From positions 1 to 32,062 of IMG/VR virus record IMGVR_UViG_3300038714_000176: 32,062 nucleotides of DNA, one strand, 5' to 3'. Both the position numbers and the translations under genes were made by a program. Shown here piece by piece: positions 21,954 to 29,156 of the stretch (the stretch's first letter is position 1; every line of letters starts with the position of its first letter). Source of the stretch: a virus. The notes below the pieces were generated by a model. The model was not told the DNA's origin and did not search any database. It worked only from the letters and a program-made list of their open reading frames with translations.

Positions 21954-22192
21954 ATCTTAGCTTCCCATAGTTTCATATCAGATGACTTCCAGAGTTCACC
22001 CTCAAATATATTCCATTTCTTACGGCACTCTGGACACCACCACAAATCTTCATCTGCTCTGATCTCATCTGTTTTGTGATTTTCTCTAAACCTAGTTTCG
22101 GTAACTTCACTACCTAAAGCATCAATTACCCATTGTATAGAGCCAAACTTATGCTTTCTTTCCTTTGCTTTTGCTTTCTTCAATAATCCCAC
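21923..22192 (-). CDS. Zinc-ribbon protein, about 89 aa
   Basis: Four cysteines at 53, 56, 81 and 84 (WWCPECRKKW and ICPDCD) give a zinc ribbon. The N-terminus is basic (KKAKAKERKHKFG). The GTG at 22192 is one start; a TTG at 22183 has GGTGGGA upstream and is a fair alternative, removing three residues. The gene overlaps both neighbours. Function unknown; possibly nucleic acid binding, given the recombination genes around it. Confidence 0.6.
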   Translation of the reverse strand: MGLLKKAKAKERKHKFGSIQWVIDALGSEVTETRFRENHKTDEIRADEDLWWCPECRKKWNIFEGELWKSSDMKLWEAKICPDCDLLVQ

Positions 22193-22475
22193 CTAATAAT
22201 AATAAATAATTCCGTGCATCCTGTATTCTGCTTACTATAGGCTCCTCTGATACTTCCTTACCATTTAACACATAGTTCCTGATAGAATCCATGTGTTTTA
22301 ATAAATAAATAAGAGCAACTTGTTCTGCCCTTAAATTCATTCTATCCCCAATACTTTTAAAGTTTTTAAATTTATCCTCATCTGATACTGTATATTCTTC
22401 ACCCTTAACTAGCATAAGTCTATTTTCTTCATCCTGCATAGACTTTGCCCATTTCATAAAGTCATTAACCTTCAT
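22149..22475 (-). CDS. Nmad1/DUF1599-like nucleotide-associated protein
   Basis: The 108-residue helical protein matches the pattern I recall for DUF1599 (nucleotide modification associated domain 1): KGEEYTVSDEDKFKNFKSIG (24-43), LRAEQVALIYLLKHMDSI (48-65) and EEPIVSRIQDARNYLLLLG (77-95). This is an all-alpha, MazG-like arrangement in which acidic residues may bind metal and nucleotide. In other phages such genes sit near base-modification systems, but no modification enzyme is recognisable here. The role in this phage is therefore open. Confidence 0.6.
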   Translation of the reverse strand: MKVNDFMKWAKSMQDEENRLMLVKGEEYTVSDEDKFKNFKSIGDRMNLRAEQVALIYLLKHMDSIRNYVLNGKEVSEEPIVSRIQDARNYLLLLGGIIEESKSKGKKA

Positions 22476-22602
22476 ACTGGAACCTTTCTATAATCTGTAA
22501 AAAAACATGAAAACCAATCAATAAAGCTATTGAAAATAAAAGAGTACTTAGACTGAAGAAAAAAAATGTTACTACCCATTCTGCAATATCAAACATTATC
22601 AT
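22465..22602 (-). CDS. 45-aa single-TM microprotein
   Basis: A short frame between two called genes. It encodes MIMFDIAEWVVTFFFFSLST then LLFSIALLIGFHVFLQIIER: almost the whole molecule is one long hydrophobic stretch with a polar end. ATG at 22602 has GGAG 7 bases upstream (inside the previous gene); a second ATG at 22596 is possible. It overlaps the start of the Nmad1-like gene by 11 bases, typical of the coupling in this unit. Probably an inner-membrane protein of unknown role. Confidence 0.55.
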   Translation of the reverse strand: MIMFDIAEWVVTFFFFSLSTLLFSIALLIGFHVFLQIIERFQYEG

Positions 22603-22762
22603 TATCAGACTCCATTGCACAATTTAAATATTCTCTGATTCTTTTTTCTAATGTATGCAATCTCCATGTCATCAATCCCCATAAGCATACCCAAAAAAAA
22701 TTAGACAACAAGACATCAAATGCTTGTGTTTGTAATATCTCTGTAAAGTAATGTAGTATCAT
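22589..22762 (-). CDS. Small membrane protein, 57 aa
   Basis: The start at 22762 is chosen for its very good ribosome site, AAAAGGAGAT, a few bases upstream; a longer frame to 22801 lies inside the preceding gene. The product has a hydrophobic segment (FDVLLSNFFWVCLWGLMTW) and a charged tail (RLHTLEKRIREYLNCAMESD). Single-pass topology is predicted. It precedes another tiny membrane protein, and the two could act together, but nothing identifies the function. Confidence 0.6.
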   Translation of the reverse strand: MILHYFTEILQTQAFDVLLSNFFWVCLWGLMTWRLHTLEKRIREYLNCAMESDNDNV

Positions 22763-22763
22763 C

Positions 22764-22976
22764 TTATCTCCTTTTGTTATAGCATAGATAGGGAAGGTCA
22801 AAGTCCGGCAAGAGCCTTTTACTGTTCCCTATCGCCACTAATATTTTGCCCCAGTTTTCTTTTAGTGCCAACCAACAGAAAACATTACATTTGTCATCTG
22901 ACCACCAATATACCATGTCCTGATCGCTTATTGTTTTACTCACAGGTTTAGTTATTGATTTGTTGGGGCAATTCAT
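22764..22976 (-). CDS. Hypothetical protein, 70 aa
   Basis: Contains YWWSDDKCNVFCWLALKENW in the middle and a basic end (LPYLCYNKRR). The aromatic- and Cys-containing core is compact, but no family is recognised. The ATG overlaps the stop of the gene upstream in TAATG fashion, supporting translation. The stop lies at the ribosome site of the next gene. Confidence 0.5.
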   Translation of the reverse strand: MNCPNKSITKPVSKTISDQDMVYWWSDDKCNVFCWLALKENWGKILVAIGNSKRLLPDFDLPYLCYNKRR

Positions 22977-23197
22977 TAAATTGATTTTGCCATATCATCT
23001 AAGCAACTTACACATACATCCTTACTGCAAATATTGCAAGTAGATATTTTATCTAAGTCATCCATAAGATCATTAACTATGTTGCTAATAGCTGATAATT
23101 CTTTCTTTAATCCAATTCTTGATAGATCATCCATTTCTAACTCTGTATGATTCCATATGTTACTAATTTTATTTCTTAATTTCTCTAAGTCTTTCAT
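22976..23197 (-). CDS. Hypothetical zinc-binding-like protein, 73 aa
   Basis: The first 50 residues are helical (MKDLEKLRNKISNIWNHTEL) and the end carries cysteines 54, 57, 62 and 65 (STCNICSKDVCVSC), a tight cluster likely to bind one zinc. AAGGAGAACAAAT precedes the ATG. Family not recognised. Confidence 0.6.
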   Translation of the reverse strand: MKDLEKLRNKISNIWNHTELEMDDLSRIGLKKELSAISNIVNDLMDDLDKISTCNICSKDVCVSCLDDMAKSI

Positions 23198-23236
23198 ATT
23201 TGTTCTCCTTGTTATATGAAATTACTAAATACTTCT

Positions 23237-23599
23237 TTAAAAGTCAAATGTTTTTTGTTTAAGTTCCAAAGCTATCTCCTCATAGTCATCATCTGTAAAC
23301 TTAATCACAGTATTCTTTCTTTCTTTAACAGTCTCGTACCATTGGGTGCCACGCTTTTCAACTGCCCACTCCACAAACTCTGCAGGAGTTTTGTGAGCAG
23401 AGAAACTTGAGGAGAACACATGACACCCAACGCAGAGACAAAAACCATTATCAATATCCCAACGAACAGAACGTATGGATCGTGAGTAGAAATGATGTGC
23501 ATTTAGGGGTTTTGTCTTGTGACAATTTTCGCACATCCCATATTCTTTTATTTTGTCTGCCCATAACTTATCTAGTTTCTTTGATAATGATTTCTTCAC
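23237..23599 (-). CDS. HNH/NinG-like endonuclease
   Basis: The 120-residue protein has a treble-clef HNH layout: CENC (23-26), AHHFYSRS (34-41) with the catalytic-type His pair, DIDNGFCLCVGCH (48-60) with Asn51 and the second Cys pair, then SAHKTPAEFVEWAV (67-80). The C-terminal extension resembles lambda NinG (Rap), a structure-specific nuclease acting on recombination intermediates. It lies near the NinB-like and SSB-like genes. The start is a GTG with no visible Shine-Dalgarno, 7 bases after the previous stop, so efficiency may depend on coupling. Confidence 0.7.
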   Translation of the reverse strand: MKKSLSKKLDKLWADKIKEYGMCENCHKTKPLNAHHFYSRSIRSVRWDIDNGFCLCVGCHVFSSSFSAHKTPAEFVEWAVEKRGTQWYETVKERKNTVIKFTDDDYEEIALELKQKTFDF

Positions 23600-23605
23600 A
23601 GGGGG

Positions 23606-24097
23606 TTAAAATGGAGGTTGATCCTCTGTGATTTCGGATGCTGACTTACCTTCCAATATATTAAGCAAATTCATCATATTTGCCTCTATGATAACTAAAT
23701 CTCCAGTGGTTAATGTCTCGTTCTTCTTTTCAACTAGACTAAAAGCTAACTTCAGACAAACCTGCTTGTGTATGTCGTGAGTCCTATTATCTATTGTATT
23801 GTTTGAAGAAGATACCATAGGTTTAGGTTGAGTGCTACCCTGAGGAATTACATTCCATGCAAATTTTCCGGGAGCATATTCATCCTTCCTGATGTTAACT
23901 GTAGCACCTTTACCAAATGTACTAAGTTTTTTATGCAAGTTTTCTGTTGCAAAAAAGCTAGTTTCCTGACCTTCTTTGTTTACTCCATACAGATACCAAG
24001 CACCATAAGCATTTTGACCTTGCTTTGGCTGATCGTATAATAATTCTACGATATTATCTGCATCCTTTGATAACTTAAATGAATCTTTATTTTCCAT
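23606..24097 (-). CDS. Putative single-stranded DNA-binding protein
   Basis: The 163-residue protein has a beta-rich N-terminal half with OB-fold-like alternation (AYGAWYLYGVNKEGQETSFF; LSTFGKGATVNIRKDEYAPG) and a helical second half. It finishes TEDQPPF, close to the acidic, Phe-terminated tip (DDIPF type) by which SSBs contact replication proteins. It is encoded in the replication/recombination unit. The tip is the main evidence; the rest does not match a family I can name. Confidence 0.5.
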   Translation of the reverse strand: MENKDSFKLSKDADNIVELLYDQPKQGQNAYGAWYLYGVNKEGQETSFFATENLHKKLSTFGKGATVNIRKDEYAPGKFAWNVIPQGSTQPKPMVSSSNNTIDNRTHDIHKQVCLKLAFSLVEKKNETLTTGDLVIIEANMMNLLNILEGKSASEITEDQPPF

Positions 24098-24371
24098 TAT
24101 TTTCCTTTGCTTTTAATATGGTTTTTACTGATTCTGTAATATCTTTCCACTTTTCCACATCGTGTTCTTCATATGTCTCCATAGAGGCACATTCCAAATA
24201 AGCATCACGCCCTTTAAAAAGTTCAAGATATTCCTCTACTCCTTCAAGAAGGTCATCAATACTATGTCTAATTATCATCTGCTCACCTGCTGTATTTTCG
24301 TGACAGACTCCTTTATCATTTACATAGTCATCCCAACAAACTGTAGCCATGTACACATCACTCTGATTCAA
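24087..24371 (-). CDS. Hypothetical acidic protein, 94 aa
   Basis: An acidic protein with VYMATVCWDDYVNDKGVCHE near the start and helical regions (HSIDDLLEGVEEYLELFKGR; DITESVKTILKAKENNGK). It overlaps the 46-residue gene upstream by 14 bases and the SSB-like gene downstream by 11. No family is recognised; its place suggests a role with DNA metabolism, or host takeover. Confidence 0.55.
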   Translation of the reverse strand: MNQSDVYMATVCWDDYVNDKGVCHENTAGEQMIIRHSIDDLLEGVEEYLELFKGRDAYLECASMETYEEHDVEKWKDITESVKTILKAKENNGK

Positions 24372-24498
24372 CTGGCACCACCTTACAGTTATTACGTTCC
24401 AACAGCTTTACTACCATCATTCTGATAGCATCAATCTCTTCTTGAGTTAGTTCTTCTGGAAACTCTACTCTGAATTTCCCTTGTGTTATTTCTTTCAT
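24358..24498 (-). CDS. 46-aa hypothetical protein
   Basis: A short frame opening with ATG at 24498 after a strong AGGAGAACGT. It encodes MKEITQGKFRVEFPEELTQE, then EIDAIRMMVVKLLERNNCKV and an acidic end: one strand pair and one helix. It overlaps the 94-residue gene by 14 bases. It heads this sub-block, and a weak promoter (TTGATT ... TATTAA) may lie in the 50 bases upstream. Function unknown. Confidence 0.6.
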   Translation of the reverse strand: MKEITQGKFRVEFPEELTQEEIDAIRMMVVKLLERNNCKVVPVESE

Positions 24499-24548
24499 AC
24501 GTTCTCCTTATGTCTGAAGTTAATACAGCTTAATAATATAAATCAAGT

Positions 24549-25313
24549 CTAACCTTTAATTAATTCACCCCAAAGAGATGTCTTACCATTGACTATCTGC
24601 ACTAGGTGAACTGTAAAGAATCCTGAGTGATAAAAATCAACAATAGCAAAAGCGTGTTGCCAGTTATGTTGCCTATTGCCTAACCATTCATTGGACTCTG
24701 CACTCATATCTTTTAGGCACCCTATTGACCAAGCTGACTTGACCCCATCAATATGGGTAACGGAAGATTGTTGTATGTCGTGATGATGTCCATACATAAC
24801 ATTACCACCAAGACGAAGGAGGTGGTTACGAGTATGATTAATACCAGCGAAATGATGTCCATGATAAAAGTTGAGTTTACCAATTTTAAGCATCTTACCC
24901 AATGGGTGGTATTTATAACCACGCAATCCCAATTTAATAGCATTTTTAACCAAAAAATCCTTAGCAAGGTAGGGATTTTCTTCAACAAATCTATTAAGCC
25001 AATCTTCATGGTTACCTTCAACAAAATGCCTCTCTTTTACGTTTGCTTTATCAAGTGACTCATCAATTATATCCATTCCTTTATTTACTTCTTCTATCTC
25101 TTTTGTAACAAATGGTAATTGATATTCTAGTGGTGGTCTTTTCTTTTTCTTCCATTGCCAATGTGATACTGACTCCCATTCTCCAGTATCTCCAAGATCA
25201 ATATAACCATCAGGCTGTATGATCTCAATAGCCTGACAAACAACGCTTATAGCTTTCATATCAGCCATAGGAAAATGTTTATCAGGAGTTACAATATATC
25301 TTTTAACTTTCAT
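24549..25313 (-). CDS. Calcineurin-like metallophosphoesterase
   Basis: The 254-residue enzyme shows the di-metal phosphoesterase motifs in order: DKH (11-13, DxH), GDTGEW (41-46, GDxxE), GNHED (100-104), HGHH (151-154) and GHHHD (175-179). All ligands expected for the two metals are there. Family members hydrolyse phosphomono- or diesters, from nucleotides and nucleic acids to proteins; the substrate here is unknown. In phage replication units such enzymes are thought to trim DNA ends or nucleotides. The ATG overlaps the previous stop (ATGA) after GGAGGAATT. Confidence 0.8.
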   Translation of the reverse strand: MKVKRYIVTPDKHFPMADMKAISVVCQAIEIIQPDGYIDLGDTGEWESVSHWQWKKKKRPPLEYQLPFVTKEIEEVNKGMDIIDESLDKANVKERHFVEGNHEDWLNRFVEENPYLAKDFLVKNAIKLGLRGYKYHPLGKMLKIGKLNFYHGHHFAGINHTRNHLLRLGGNVMYGHHHDIQQSSVTHIDGVKSAWSIGCLKDMSAESNEWLGNRQHNWQHAFAIVDFYHSGFFTVHLVQIVNGKTSLWGELIKG

Positions 25314-25534
25314 AATTCCTCCGATCTAAGCCACTTGTCTAATGCTTTATCCCATTGTTGATAGTTAGCTTGATTATTATTATATTTAACCCATATTCGG
25401 TCAAATTCTTCCCAATTTCTTTTTCTTAGGTGTCTCAATCCACGATCCATACTTTGATTATTAACTCGATCATCATCAATCTCTTGCAACCTATTTAAAA
25501 AGATCTTCTTTAAATTCTTCGATGTATTCCTCAT
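25310..25534 (-). CDS. Hypothetical protein, 74 aa, basic helical
   Basis: Arg/Trp-rich small protein: MDRGLRHLRKRNWEEFDRIW in the middle, then YQQWDKALDKWLRSEEL. From the ATG at 25534 it overlaps the primase-helicase gene by 44 bases; a start at the internal Met28 would avoid this but has no clear ribosome site. The C-terminal overlap with the phosphoesterase (ATGA) supports it as real. Function unknown. Confidence 0.5.
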   Translation of the reverse strand: MRNTSKNLKKIFLNRLQEIDDDRVNNQSMDRGLRHLRKRNWEEFDRIWVKYNNNQANYQQWDKALDKWLRSEEL

Positions 25535-27167
25535 ATATTCCCCTTCTTACGTCATATTTTAATTTAGCAGGTTCATTGTTTGTAGGTTTACCATTTTTAT
25601 ACTGAAACCTAATTTTCTGAACATGGATACCTGCATAATCCTCGCTCTCACTTCTATGCCGATGTACAGTTATTGCATTATCTGCTTTATTATACCAGTT
25701 AGCTGATCCTGCAATATCGTATGGTGTTGGTACTACTGGTTTACGATCAAGTCCATTTTCCATTTTTCTTGGATGTGCTACAACCCAAATATGCATCTCA
25801 TTCATCTTTGCAAATGCACTTAATTGGGCAAGTACTCTTGATACATATAAAGTCTCATTCTCACCATCATTAAACTTATGCTCCAATGTATTCCACGGAT
25901 CAATTACTAATCCCTGCAATCCATATCTGTAGTTTAATACCTTAGCCTGATCCATAATATCTTCTATTGTTACAGAATCTTCCTGAGTTCCTATAAATTT
26001 AATATGATCATTTAATAAACCCATAGTATTCCTAGCTGTTTTTTCATCCATCCTATCATCACCCCAAAAAGGTTGGGCAACAAACTTACCAACTAATTTA
26101 AGCAAGTGGTGTTTAACTGGAAAATTCTCTGCTGAAAATATACCAAAGTTCCATCCATGTAATTTAATCATATTAATCATTACTGCATCCATCCATTCAG
26201 ACTTCCCCATATTTGGAACACCAGTCACAACTGTCAGTTCACTAGGACTAACCAAGTAATGCTGATCTACTGCTGACCAACCAGTAGATAAACCTTTAGC
26301 ATCAGGAGTCAATAATAAATCAATAGCATCATCCTCAACATCCTGAACCATAACAACCCCATCAATGGGATAAGGATGGGCATTGCTTACAATTTCTTCA
26401 ACCTTTTCTTTGCCGTAATTCATAAGGACATCATTCATATCCTTACATCCTTCAGGATATGCCACTCTAAAGCATTTTTCCCTACCTATACGCCTAGATA
26501 ATTCATCTCTTAGGTGTTTACCTGCTCCATCAGAATCAGTACATAATATGACAGTTTCAGCGTTCATCAAATGTTCTTCTGCTGATAATAAATAACTAAA
26601 CTTTCTGTCACTTGGTTTTGTACCCTGAGCAGGTGCCCCATCAGGAACAGATACTGCATTTATAAATCCACATTCCACAAGAGATAAGGCATCCATCTCA
26701 CCTTCAGTTATAATAATGGTTTCCATCCCTTTCATGTTATCAAATCTATAAAAACATTTCTCAGCATTTTTAGATTGCCTAAATCTTTTATCTCCAGTCC
26801 TTGACTTGATATTGACCACTTCCCCATCTTTATAAAATGGAAAGTGTATCCATCTGTTATCGTATCCTATTTTCTCTCTATCAATAGTTTCTTGTGATAT
26901 ACCTCGATCCTCAAACCATTGATATACATTATCAGGAATACTTGTTTTAGGTGGCTTTGGTTTTTCTATTACCTGCTCAATCATTTGTTTATTCTTTTTC
27001 AATGTGCCTTTCCATCCACAATGGTGACAATTCCAAACACCATCATCAATATTAACTGATAGGCAAGTATCAAATGATTTCTTTCTTGTTGGTGAACATT
27101 TTGGGCATTTTGTTTTTTCTTGTCCATGTGATCCTTTTATGTAAATGCCATTCTCCTCAAATGTCAT
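25491..27167 (-). CDS. Primase-helicase (T7 gp4-like)
   Basis: The 558-residue replicative protein begins with a Cys4 zinc domain (CPKC at 21-24; CHHCGW near 48-53). A TOPRIM primase core follows, with ITEGEMDAL (about 152-160) and CTDSDGAGKHL (about 210-220). The C-terminal half is a RecA-like helicase: Walker A GVPNMGKS (about 316-323), Walker B LVIDPWNTLEH, the sensor-like WVVAHPRKMEN, and the final AGSANWYNKADNAITVHRHR. It unwinds DNA and makes primers at the fork. All core motifs are intact. AAGAGGAGAT precedes the ATG. It is the central enzyme of the early unit and acts with the initiator encoded just upstream. Confidence 0.92.
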   Translation of the reverse strand: MTFEENGIYIKGSHGQEKTKCPKCSPTRKKSFDTCLSVNIDDGVWNCHHCGWKGTLKKNKQMIEQVIEKPKPPKTSIPDNVYQWFEDRGISQETIDREKIGYDNRWIHFPFYKDGEVVNIKSRTGDKRFRQSKNAEKCFYRFDNMKGMETIIITEGEMDALSLVECGFINAVSVPDGAPAQGTKPSDRKFSYLLSAEEHLMNAETVILCTDSDGAGKHLRDELSRRIGREKCFRVAYPEGCKDMNDVLMNYGKEKVEEIVSNAHPYPIDGVVMVQDVEDDAIDLLLTPDAKGLSTGWSAVDQHYLVSPSELTVVTGVPNMGKSEWMDAVMINMIKLHGWNFGIFSAENFPVKHHLLKLVGKFVAQPFWGDDRMDEKTARNTMGLLNDHIKFIGTQEDSVTIEDIMDQAKVLNYRYGLQGLVIDPWNTLEHKFNDGENETLYVSRVLAQLSAFAKMNEMHIWVVAHPRKMENGLDRKPVVPTPYDIAGSANWYNKADNAITVHRHRSESEDYAGIHVQKIRFQYKNGKPTNNEPAKLKYDVRRGIYEEYIEEFKEDLFK

Positions 27168-27178
27168 TTTATCTCCTC

Positions 27179-27970
27179 TTATTGATTAAATTTATGATAT
27201 ATGTTTTGAAATTTAGTAAATCCATTTTCAGATTGAGTTCTTAACGTAGCTAGTGTAAGTAGATTCTTTCCCCAAAATTCATCATCTATTGCATAGTTAA
27301 GAGTATTCTTTATATCTTCAAAATCATATTTGTCTTCAGTTATAAGATTGTAAATACAATTAATACTTTCATTTATAAAACTCATGTCTTGCTCCCAAGC
27401 TTTACGAAACATCTTTGGGTATCGTAAACTCTGTTTATTGTAAATAGTATAGACCAACTTTCTAAGAACATTTAATTGTTTATCATTGATTTCTTTTTTT
27501 AGTGGTATATGGGGTTTATTGCCATCACTATATATAGTATTAGTAGTATTATTATGTAATAATAATGATCGGCTCTTATCAGTATAGGTAGGCATCCCTA
27601 ACCCCTCTAAAACATCATCTTTTACACCTTCCCCTAGTGATTTTCCCCTATAGGGGTTACTAATCATTGTTCCTACCCCTAGTAAATTTTGACTAGGGGT
27701 AATGTATCTCTTGAGAAACTTTTTTGTTTTTTCATCATGCTCAATTACCACTTTTATAAAGCCAAATTTCTTTAAATCATTTATACTTTTTGATGCTGTA
27801 TCTTTACTTATACTTAAAACTTTGCTAAAATAAATATTTCTTTTTGTGCATATACCATTATCATCTAAACAAGCCATAATCTCTGAATAAATAATTTTAG
27901 TATTGGGTTTTAATTCTTTGTGATGCCTTATATATTTAGGCAATACCCCATAAAAACTTCCAGTATCCAT
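27179..27970 (-). CDS. Replication initiator (O-like, HTH) containing the probable origin
   Basis: The 263-residue protein has an N-terminal winged HTH (about 20-75: LKPNTKIIYSEIMACLDDNG, then ISKDTASKSINDLKKFGFIK), as in lambda O and phage HTH_36-type initiators. A low-complexity linker (about 90-150) follows, then a C-terminal helical domain (KNTLNYAIDDEFWGKNLLTL) resembling the part that recruits helicase. The DNA encoding the linker contains palindromic CCCCTA repeats and an AT-rich run, so the gene probably carries its own origin, as in lambda. AAAAGGAGATC precedes the ATG; a GC-rich hairpin lies in its leader. Confidence 0.75.
   Translation of the reverse strand: MDTGSFYGVLPKYIRHHKELKPNTKIIYSEIMACLDDNGICTKRNIYFSKVLSISKDTASKSINDLKKFGFIKVVIEHDEKTKKFLKRYITPSQNLLGVGTMISNPYRGKSLGEGVKDDVLEGLGMPTYTDKSRSLLLHNNTTNTIYSDGNKPHIPLKKEINDKQLNVLRKLVYTIYNKQSLRYPKMFRKAWEQDMSFINESINCIYNLITEDKYDFEDIKNTLNYAIDDEFWGKNLLTLATLRTQSENGFTKFQNIYHKFNQ
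27527..27701. other. Probable replication origin inside the initiator gene
   Basis: Repeats built on CCCCTA: a perfect 10-bp inverted repeat TACCCCTAGT (27674-27683) / ACTAGGGGTA (27692-27701) around AAATTTTG, the perfect palindrome CCCCTATAGGGG (27645-27656), a half site CCCCTAGTGA (27631-27640), and weaker CCCTA/CCCCT at 27596-27606. Next to them on the downstream side of the gene is a nearly pure A/T stretch (27527-27569). Palindromic iterons followed by an AT-rich unwinding zone, within an initiator gene and over the linker codons, is the lambda ori layout. Confidence 0.65.
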
Positions 27971-27991
27971 TTGATCTCCTTTTATAAAGAC

Positions 27992-28020
27992 CGAGCAGGG
28001 GAAACATGAAAACCTGCTCG
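27992..28020 (-). terminator. GC-rich hairpin in the leader of the initiator gene
   Basis: CGAGCAGG (27992-27999) pairs with CCTGCTCG (28013-28020), 13-base loop. On the - strand it is followed by GTCTTTATAAAA, a weak T-tract. It may be a leaky terminator after the Cys-rich gene or a regulatory 5' structure; the neighbouring CTCGG (28023-28027) allows an alternative pairing with CCGAG (27991-27995). Confidence 0.45.
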
Positions 28021-28054
28021 ATCTCGGACTATAACACCCCTTTAACTTAACTAA

Positions 28055-28273
28055 TTAATATGATCCCTGCAAGGGTTTTAAACAAAGATCGTAGTATGTG
28101 CATTTTTTTCCATTAACAACCTGACATTTTTTATTAGCGTAATCTGTATCTATCCATTGGTGTAATTTCCTATCCATCATAATACCATCACATTTATAAC
28201 CAGTATTATAATTAGCACATTCATTTTTTATAAACGTCTTAATGTTGTTCTTTTCTCGGTTCATTCGTAGCAT
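28055..28273 (-). CDS. Cysteine-rich protein, 72 aa
   Basis: Cysteines at 19, 28, 50, 58 and 64 in NECANYNTGYKCDG, KKCQVVNGKKCTYYDLC and a final KPLQGSY. The spacing (CxNY...GxxCxG...C.V..G..CxY...C) recalls a Cys-rich family often encoded beside phage replication proteins, probably zinc-stabilised. Start at 28273 is uncertain because the ribosome site is weak; Met4 at 28264 is possible. It is separated from the initiator gene by a hairpin. Confidence 0.55.
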   Translation of the reverse strand: MLRMNREKNNIKTFIKNECANYNTGYKCDGIMMDRKLHQWIDTDYANKKCQVVNGKKCTYYDLCLKPLQGSY

Positions 28274-28274
28274 T

Positions 28275-28547
28275 TTATTTCAACTTCCAACAATGCTCAA
28301 GTTTACCATAGCTACCTATTTTCTTTTTGCTTATTTTTTCAAGCTTACCATTTCTTGTTAAATTAGATAATGCTCTTCTAATTGATGTCAATGGTGTTTT
28401 TTTAAAAAAGTTGCTAAAAATATCAGTAGGACTTAAAGGTATTTGGTGATTCTTAAATATCTCTAATATCTTTTGTTCTTGACTTATTGTTTTCTTCTGA
28501 GATGTTTTTAATTCATCTCCTTTTAGATTGGTTGTATTATAATACAC
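28275..28547 (-). CDS. Winged-helix DNA-binding protein, 90 aa
   Basis: The helical pattern EQKILEIFKNHQIPLSPTDI, then TPLTSIRRALSNLTRNGKLE and a wing (KISKKKIGSYGKLEHCWKL) describes a small winged HTH. It probably binds DNA and regulates phage or host genes, or helps origin function. The start is GTG at 28547, 9 bases after AGGAG; no better ATG exists upstream. Confidence 0.65.
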   Translation of the reverse strand: MYYNTTNLKGDELKTSQKKTISQEQKILEIFKNHQIPLSPTDIFSNFFKKTPLTSIRRALSNLTRNGKLEKISKKKIGSYGKLEHCWKLK

Positions 28548-28560
28548 TATTCTTCTCCTT

Positions 28561-28881
28561 TTAGGCTATTCCTTGTTGTGTTAGTGACATAGTATTTTTT
28601 TCTTCTTGAATACGATGAAAGTCTTTTTCAACGTGACTATAAATCATATCTTTTAATATTTGTAGATAGTTATTTATAGATTCCTCTCCTACTTTAAAAT
28701 GAAACACAAAATGGCTTACGAGAAATCTCTTTAATACCATAGGCACAATCATTTCTGTAGATTCAATTTTATCATCATTATTAACATCATACCACTTATT
28801 CAGAGCATCTTCAATTAAATCATGTAATTTATCTGCATCTTGATTAAATAACTTTTCTTCTTTTTTATGTTCTTCATTCAT
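28561..28881 (-). CDS. Hypothetical helical protein, 106 aa
   Basis: Acidic, mostly helical: HDLIEDALNKWYDVNNDDKI at 20-39, then VLKRFLVSHFVFHFKVGEES and KDMIYSHVEKDFHRIQEEKN. Asp/Asn-rich NNDDKIES hints at a loop but is not a full EF hand. AAAGGAGAACAAAAC precedes the ATG. Family not recognised. Confidence 0.6.
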   Translation of the reverse strand: MNEEHKKEEKLFNQDADKLHDLIEDALNKWYDVNNDDKIESTEMIVPMVLKRFLVSHFVFHFKVGEESINNYLQILKDMIYSHVEKDFHRIQEEKNTMSLTQQGIA

Positions 28882-28895
28882 TGTTTTGTTCTCCT

Positions 28896-29156
28896 TTATT
28901 TATATAGTTTTCTTGTGTAATACTTCTTTACAAACTCATTCTGAGATAGGTTAGAGCAATGTAAACAAGTCTTTTTTTCTTTTCCATAGCTAGGAAAATT
29001 ACTATAATAATGTACATTTTTCAATGATACCTTTTTATAATCAATTTGTGCTGTTCTCAATATAATCTCCCAACATTTTTTACATTGAGTGCAATATCGA
29101 ATAGTCTGATCAGCCAATTTTGCCTCAAATTCATAATCAACTAATTTTTGTCTCAT
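28896..29156 (-). CDS. Zinc-binding protein, 86 aa
   Basis: The ATG at 29156 follows AAAAGGAGAAACT and is preferred over the long frame to 29237, which runs inside the peptidase gene. Cysteines 22, 25, 28 (YCTQCKKC), 64 and 67 (CLHC) suggest a zinc site. The C-terminus is basic and Tyr-rich (FVKKYYTRKLYK). It overlaps the metallopeptidase by 20 bases. Function unknown. Confidence 0.6.
   Translation of the reverse strand: MRQKLVDYEFEAKLADQTIRYCTQCKKCWEIILRTAQIDYKKVSLKNVHYYSNFPSYGKEKKTCLHCSNLSQNEFVKKYYTRKLYK

Noticed and set aside
22566-22751. Forward-strand 61-codon frame in the early module
   Set aside because: Antisense to two coupled reverse genes with good ribosome sites; the product is low-complexity with no recognisable feature.
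23407-23631. Forward-strand open frames inside the HNH-like and SSB-like genes
   Set aside because: They mirror well-supported reverse genes, lack ribosome sites and encode unlikely compositions.
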